Below, one piece after another: positions 46,037-51,143 of a DNA stretch of 51,143 nt. Location of the stretch: NCBI GenBank assembly GCA_904063045.1, contig CAJFCJ010000081.1, positions 1 through 51,143 of the forward strand, given 5' to 3'. Origin of the DNA: Dimorphilus gyrociliatus (taxonomy: Eukaryota > Annelida > Polychaeta > Dinophilidae). The translations under genes were made by a program, and so were the position numbers. Within the stretch, counting starts at the first letter, position 1; the number at the start of each line of letters is the position of its first letter. A model generated the notes under the pieces. That model was not told where the DNA came from. It saw only the letters and a list, made by a program, of their open reading frames with translations, and ran no database searches.

Positions 46037-46252
46037 TCATTTGAAGAAGACACTGTCTTTTTTCACAATCCAGACAAACTGACAGCCTGGAATCTGAAAG
46101 GAAGTAATTGTATATTTACAATTGACCAGATGAATTACAAAATTCTTACTGATGATACATTTTTCATGAAGAAGCTCATTACATAGCAAACAGAATTTTC
46201 TCTTCTGTCTTCCATAAACTGTAAGTTTGCAATTTTTGCACTTGATTGCCAC
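46037..46252 (-). pseudogene. Zinc-finger-like N-terminal fragment of the MULE
   Basis: Begins MAIKCKNCKLTVYGRQKRKF with CxxC, CxxC and HxxC pairs, a small zinc-binding fold. Position at the transposase-start side of the element suggests it is its N-terminus. Weakly supported as a protein. Confidence 0.4.
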
Positions 46253-46772
46253 ATTTCAAAATGTGCAGATTTGAAATGTTTAATTTATTATTTTAAAAGC
46301 AGCAGAAAACTTTGAAACAAATATTTATAATACTATTTCAAGATTCTCTTATCAAGTAATCAACAAACAAATTCAAAATGGCTGACCTGAAAAAAACTGG
46401 TACTTGTATATCACATATTTGTTAAAACAAATAAATTAATTATTTCATATTTTGATTTTCTCATGTTGACAGTTAAAATTTCATCCAGGTACGATTTCAC
46501 CCACAATGGGTACGATTTCACCCTCAATGGGTACGGTTTCACCCCTATTCATTCAGCCTTATCCTATGTAGTCTCTTCCCCAATCTCTTCAGCATCTCTA
46601 CATATTGTATGGGGTTTCAGGAGATTTCGTTCATTTTCTGGAAATTTCATCCATTTTTTTACAGATTTTTTACAGATATAATGCTTCAATTAATAAATTT
46701 TTAACTACTTCGTTGTTTTGAAATTCATATATATTAAAATAAATAAAATATCAAATTTCATTAGAAATATAT

Positions 46773-47258
46773 TGTACAACTTTCAATATATTTGATGCTT
46801 TTATCAATGATACAATAAAAACCACTTTTCCATGTACTTATTCAAAAACCTAGGCCAGAAATACAATCACCTTTTGGCCAAACTCAGACCTTGCCTTGTC
46901 ATACTTAAAGTTCATCTTTAAGTGCCACTTAGGGTTTGGCCAAGTTGTGATTGATGAGCTGGTCTAAGGATGGGACAAACTATGATTAATTAGTTTCTCA
47001 AGTGTTCATTTTTGTAACATATTACTCCTAAGGTTAAATATAAACTAGTTTTGTGATTGGACAACCCTACTGGGACAAGTCTTCTATTTCTTCAACAATG
47101 GACACTAGTTTGGTAATTTGGAGACCTGCTATTACGAACTATCTACTCTGCTATTGAACTTTTCTATTGTTACGAGCTTAAGTATTTTCTGTTAAAAGGT
47201 TAGAGTAGAACCAGTACTGTTGTAACTTGCAAATGCATAAATTTGCAAGAGCAGTGCA
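46773..47258 (+). mobile_element. Solo LTR, TGTACAAC family, old copy
   Basis: Starts TGTACAACTTTCAATATATT and ends GAGCAGTGCA, matching both ends of the LTR at 49300-49934. Flanks ATAT and ATAG fit a once-identical 4-bp duplication. Internal similarity is partial (GGTTTGGCCAAGTTG, ACTAGTTTGGTAATTTGG). Confidence 0.7.
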
Positions 47259-47344
47259 ATAGCAACCAATTGCTTCTCTCTCATTAGTATTCTCTTGTGA
47301 GCTAAACTGGTATGGCAGTTAATCCTCATGCATTTACTTGGTCA

Positions 47345-47372
47345 ACATATATATATATATTGTATATATATT
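47345..47372. repeat. AT-rich microsatellite
   Basis: Short (TA)n tract, ATATATATATATTGTATATA, in non-coding sequence. Confidence 0.8.
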
Positions 47373-47419
47373 ATGTTTCAACTAAAAGTATGCTTGCCAT
47401 GAATTTGCTTCTTCTTTGC

Positions 47420-47640
47420 AAAACTTAAGATGCTCAGTGTCCTTTTTTCTTCTTTTTAGTAATGCTAGAGGTTAATTTTCTGAACATAACTGCTACTCTT
47501 CCCTTATTTAAGATTATGGGATAGCGCACCTTTATTTTTCTGTATTCCAGCTCCTCAATCATCTTCCCAACAGCCTCTTGGCAAATCTCCATTTTTTTGG
47601 CAATTACTCGCTGAGATATGATTCAATCTTTCCTGATGAA
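47420..47640 (-). pseudogene. Mariner-type transposase N-terminal relic (possible)
   Basis: The minus strand reads SRVIAKKMEICQEAVGKMIE then LEYRKIKVRYPIIL, the pattern of the second helix-turn-helix and the following R-x-P-x-x-L of mariner transposases. Short and without ends; distinct from the relic at 23411. Confidence 0.45.
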
Positions 47641-47986
47641 TTATTTTGACTTAATATTACTACTCTAAAACCTAACAAATAATAAATTGCTAAGCGCCAT
47701 CTAGCGTATTCTTTTAGAAAAACTTTAAAGGCTATTGTTAATCATTCAGTCATTCTTTCAAAATAGTGCTAAGTTCATTCTTCGCTGTATCCTTTACAAC
47801 AATATCTTCTTTTAACTGTCTGAATGTTCATTGAAAAATTCCTATCTATCATGTAACAGTAATTTATTGGTTGTACACAAATTATTCAAATTACATAAAA
47901 AATTTTCTAGCAAAAGCAATCAATAGATTGGTGAACCGGAAATAAAACATTTTAAATTGAAATTTAAAGTAAGTATGTTAATTTAG

Positions 47987-48548
47987 AGACAATTGTCTAT
48001 GGAACAAAGCTTAAAGACGCTGCCATTGTTGTATTTACAACAATTGAAAGGAATCGCATTGGATATACGAAAGGTTTAGAAATTAGGGATAAATGGGAGA
48101 ATTTCATCAATGAACAAGTAAATTTTGTCATTATTAAGAGATAGAGACGGGAAAATAAAAAGAAAAAAAACTTTATATACTTTTTTACTAGAGATTATTG
48201 GCTGTTGATTATATTGTGCATTTAGCCGAGGGTTATTCGAGGTCAGTTTATGGGTCACGAGAAGAAAGAGTAAAAGATATGTTGACTCAAGTTGGCATTT
48301 CAGTTCTTCCTGGAGCTATAACACTTGGAGCCTCTTTTTTCTTACTATTAGAAGATCTGCTGTTTTTTGTAGAATTTGGGGCTTTTATGTTTGCTACCAT
48401 TGGCTTTTCAATTTTGTGGGCTTTGGGATTTTTCTCAACAATTTTGGCTATGTTCGGACCTCAGAATAGTTTTGGATCATTGAAATCATTAAATTTGTGG
48501 ATTGGAAAAAAATTTAAAGGTAAACAGTACGCAATTAGTGCCAAGTAA
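47987..48548 (+). pseudogene. Truncated Patched/Dispatched-type (RND) membrane protein
   Basis: Exon 47987-48117 (GYTKGLEIRDKWENFIN) and exon 48192-48548 (LLAVDYIVHLAEGYSRSVYG, GAITLGASFFL, then FGPQN) are joined in phase by a 74-bp intron. The second is the C-terminal transmembrane part of an RND permease of the Patched/Dispatched group. About 100-150 residues with several helices that normally lie between these two segments are missing, and nothing coding is seen upstream. Likely a gene fragment. Confidence 0.55.
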
Positions 48549-48689
48549 ATTACGGATAGATGTCTCAAAAGACATGTTCTTTACTTTTTGATACTACTGC
48601 AATTGCTGATATACTTGATGCTTTTGCTTTTCAATATATAAGGTAAAAATATTATTATTCGTCAAGCTTTTTAAAATGTCATTAGAGGA

Positions 48690-48718
48690 AAAGAGAAAGA
48701 GAGAGAGAGAGAAAGAAT
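48690..48718. repeat. GA-rich simple repeat
   Basis: GAGGAAAAGAGAAAGAGAGA and on, purine-only low-complexity tract. Confidence 0.7.
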
Positions 48719-48845
48719 ATATTTTTTCCAGTGAATAATATAGGTGAAAGTCAAAACTAGTGTTCAATTATGCTGGGGATTTGTTTGTTAATGATTGAAA
48801 AATGTGGAAAATACAATCTAATATCTTAGTTTCATATCCCAAGTG

Positions 48846-48950
48846 TAACCTTTAGATGACAACTGCCTTATTCTTCCAAGCCATTTTCAACACAAAATCA
48901 ATCAAATCATTCAAAAGTCTTTTTAGCAGACGTTTTCTGTCGAATCATCC
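48846..48950. repeat. Right half of a decayed telomere-motif MITE
   Basis: AACCTTTAGATGACAACTGC ... CCAAGCCATTTTCAACACAAAATC ... GACGTTTTCTGTCGAATCATCC follows the right half of the MITE at 30184-30390. Left end lost. Confidence 0.5.
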
Positions 48951-48960
48951 TACTTGTTAA

Positions 48961-51141
48961 TTAATCAAGAATAGCAACATTTTGCATTTTCGCCGCCGTT
49001 TTTCTTGCAAATTCCAAATCATTTTTTGCATTAAATATTAGTTTAAAATTCAAAGTATCCTTTGTTTCTATATAATAGAAAATAGATTTCCACAAATCAT
49101 CAGTATTTTTCAGTTTTGAATTACTCTTCAAATACAGATGTGTAAGCTTTTTTGGTAGTTTTATATATTCAACTATTCCAAAAAAAATGGAAAATTCTAA
49201 ATTACAATTATTCATGTTAATTTTGCTAACATTTTTACAAAATTCATGCAAACACAATAAAATCTTTTGACCGCTCTTTCCCAAAGAATTTTCACATATT
49301 GTACTGCTCTTGCTGGCAAAATCTATGCGTTTGCAAGTTATAACAATACTGGTTCTACTCGAACCTTTAAACAAATGTTTAAATTAAAATGGTTTATTCG
49401 CAATAATAATACTTAAGCAAGTAACAATATGAGAGTTCAATAGCAGAGTAGATAGTTTGTAATAGCAGGTTGCCAAATTACCAAACTGTCTTCCAATGTT
49501 GAGGAGTAGATGGATGGTTCCAGTGGAGGTTGTTTCCAGATGATTTTCCCAGGTCCTTGGGTCCAGATGGAAGCTGCATGCCAAATGAGAATAATGAGGA
49601 TTTATATACTTTGAGGTTTGTCTCTGACATCCAATCATCACTTTACAGTTGCCAAAATGTGTAGTTCATATTTATCTTTAGTAACAGGATGTTACAAGGT
49701 TCAACATTTAGGAAGGTTAATTGAATTATAACTTGGCCACACCCTAGGCAAGTTAATTAAATTATAACTTGGCCAAACCTTTATTGGTAATTAAAGATGA
49801 GCCTTCAAGCTGACTAATCAGACTTATGTTTGGCCAATGTTATAGCATTTTCTTGCGTAGGTTTTAAGATGTACATGTATATGTTGCATAAAATAATAGA
49901 GTTCAAGCATGTAAAATATAACCAAAGTTGTACAATATATTCAACTCTTTGAGCATTTGTAACCTTTTCAATAGGCCAATTAAAGGTTTACCAATTTTAT
50001 GTGTAAATTTACAATTGTTCAATAAAAGAATTTGTAAATTTACTGTCTTTTTAGACAGTTGCTCAAATAGAATTTTTCCAATGGCATCTCCAAAGTTGTT
50101 ATTGCCTAGATCGAGATGTGTCAAGTTGACTGTTTTACTGAAAGAATTCTTAAATGATTCTACAATCTCCTCTGCAGATTCACAACGTTGAGGTGTTTTT
50201 TCTTTAGAATTCAAACTACGCCATAGAGTTTTCGGAAATTTGACAGTCGCCACTTTAAGCGTTATCAACAATGATTTCTCATTGAAAGATTGTACAATTT
50301 TGCAGAATTTCTCATTGAATTTGTTTCTATTGAGTTCTACATGTTTAAGATGTTTTAATTCTTTAATACATAATACAAAACTTTCGCCAATTGCTCCTGT
50401 AACATTACAGTTGTGAATGTAAAGTTGTTGAAGATTCTTACACGATTTAGATAAGCCATTGAGAATAGTTTTACAATGCACATCTCCAATTTTATTTTCA
50501 CTTATTGAAAATGTATGCAAATCTGGCAAAGTCTCTAATGCATTACAAAGTCCTTCAGAATTGAAATTTCTTTCAGTAAGACCATTTTGTCTGAGAATCA
50601 ATTGACCTAATTTATATAATTTTTGCCTTTCAATATAACTGGTGAGTTTATTTATTGCCTCATCGCCCAAGTCACATTTCGCAATATCCAACATTAATAA
50701 TTTAGGTCTTTTTTCCAGAATTTTTAAAAGTGGTCTTATTTCATAGTTTTGCTTTCTTAGTCCAATTTGTTTTAATTTTTCCAATTTTTTAGTATAACTC
50801 AATGTATTATTTAAATCACCAATATTTTCACAATGACCCAATTCTATATATTTCAGATTTGCATTATTGGATACAATGTCCGGGAGTAAATTATTTAGCT
50901 TTAGTTTACTTCGCCAAAATGACAGTTCATGAAGATTGCAACATTTATCTTTGATTACTGTCAAGATATTTGCTTGAATAGTCGAATTTTCTATTATAAT
51001 AGTTGTCAAACTGTCATGATTCGCTTCAATCAATTTGGACAGATTTTCAGAAATATCATACTCACCGTGAGAGATTATCAATGTATTCACTGTACTTGAA
51101 TGACATTTATCGAATGAGATATTAGTGAGTAGATTGTTCAA
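48961..51141 (-). CDS. RNase-inhibitor-type LRR protein, split by a solo LTR; 5' end beyond window
   Basis: Two coding parts on the minus strand: 51143-49935 and 49299-48961, separated by the LTR at 49300-49934. Leaving out the LTR and one copy of the ATAT duplication gives an unbroken frame through the junction (LKELNICENSLGK), which is a normal LRR. Before the junction there are about twelve repeats (LHTFSISENKIGD, LQQLYIHNCNVTG, LTHLDLGNNNFGD). After it come two or three more and the end MQNVAILD. As written, the LTR brings a stop eight codons in (GYILHA), so this allele would make a truncated protein. No intron in the visible part. Partner and function unknown. Confidence 0.8.
49300..49934 (-). 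mobile_element. Solo LTR with intact ends and 4-bp target duplication
   Basis: 635 bases, TGTACAACTTTGG ... GAGCAGTACA on the minus strand, flanked by ATAT (49296-49299 and 49935-49938). It holds a TATA-like TATATAAATCC and an AATAAA signal in that orientation. No internal genes, so it arose by LTR-LTR recombination after insertion. Confidence 0.9.
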
Positions 51142-51143
51142 AA

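Larger units (their letters stand above)
45240..46546 (-). mobile_element. Mutator-like element with arrayed terminal motifs
   Basis: The left end carries five tandem GGTGAAATCGTACCC units (45240-45342) and the right end three in inverted order (46489-46546), about 1.3 kb apart. Inside, on the minus strand, are a zinc-binding N-terminal piece and the C-terminal part of a MULE transposase. The catalytic core is missing, so it is a deletion derivative. It starts 39 bases after the stop of the cysteine-rich gene. Confidence 0.75.

Noticed and set aside
49384-49641. Minus-strand 85-residue frame
   Set aside because: Entirely inside the solo LTR.

Overview
The window reads as nuclear DNA of a small-intron invertebrate animal. 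It is AT-rich. Most splice-resolved introns are 59-78 bp with GT...AG ends, and the protein families are animal ones: SRCR, C-type lectin, LDL-receptor class A, C1q-like, chitin-binding, CUB, TRIM, rhodopsin-type 7TM and calcyphosin. The receptor type (LDLa + LRR + 7TM) and the TTAGGG-like motifs would suit a spiralian or another non-arthropod invertebrate, but I cannot name the species.

Layout. 1-7302 is an almost exact direct copy of 8061-15384. It carries the same set (LRR gene, broken chitin-binding/TSP1/C1q gene, peptide-type GPCR, broken TRIM gene, start of a large receptor gene). Its differences are almost all single-base deletions in short runs, and there is an N at 7476, so an assembly artefact is a serious possibility. 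7844-20678 is the better copy. It ends in the most interesting gene of the window (14305-20678): a signal peptide followed by SRCR-like modules, a C-type lectin domain, about six LDLa repeats, LRRs, a seven-helix rhodopsin-like receptor and a tail that looks like a degenerate kinase lobe. Most module junctions I checked are joined by phase-compatible introns.

20680-26950 is a repeat field with LTR fragments, a mariner (DD34D) relic, a MULE-type MITE and a TA-flanked MITE. On the minus strand, 26958-28247 is an intronless alpha-oxoamine synthase that resembles the bacterial autoinducer synthase CqsA and has a mitochondrial-type presequence. 29062-33943 is a deleted LTR retroelement keeping a long envelope-like ORF, with a Tc1-type element inside it and a MITE inside that.

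34083-45201 holds more ordinary genes: a calcyphosin-like EF-hand gene (-), a nine-exon two-CUB secreted protein (-) flanked by a 300-bp direct repeat, an intronless phytanoyl-CoA dioxygenase family gene with one frameshift (-), and a furin-like cysteine-rich repeat gene (+). A MULE with arrayed terminal motifs follows at 45240-46546. After an old solo LTR and two gene or transposon relics, the window closes with an LRR gene (-). Its coding exon is split by a 635-bp solo LTR with a perfect 4-bp target duplication.

The genes do not form one pathway. The recurrent theme is cell-surface or secreted recognition proteins (LRR, C1q, SRCR, lectin, LDLa, CUB, cysteine-rich) in a transposon-rich, tandemly duplicated neighbourhood.
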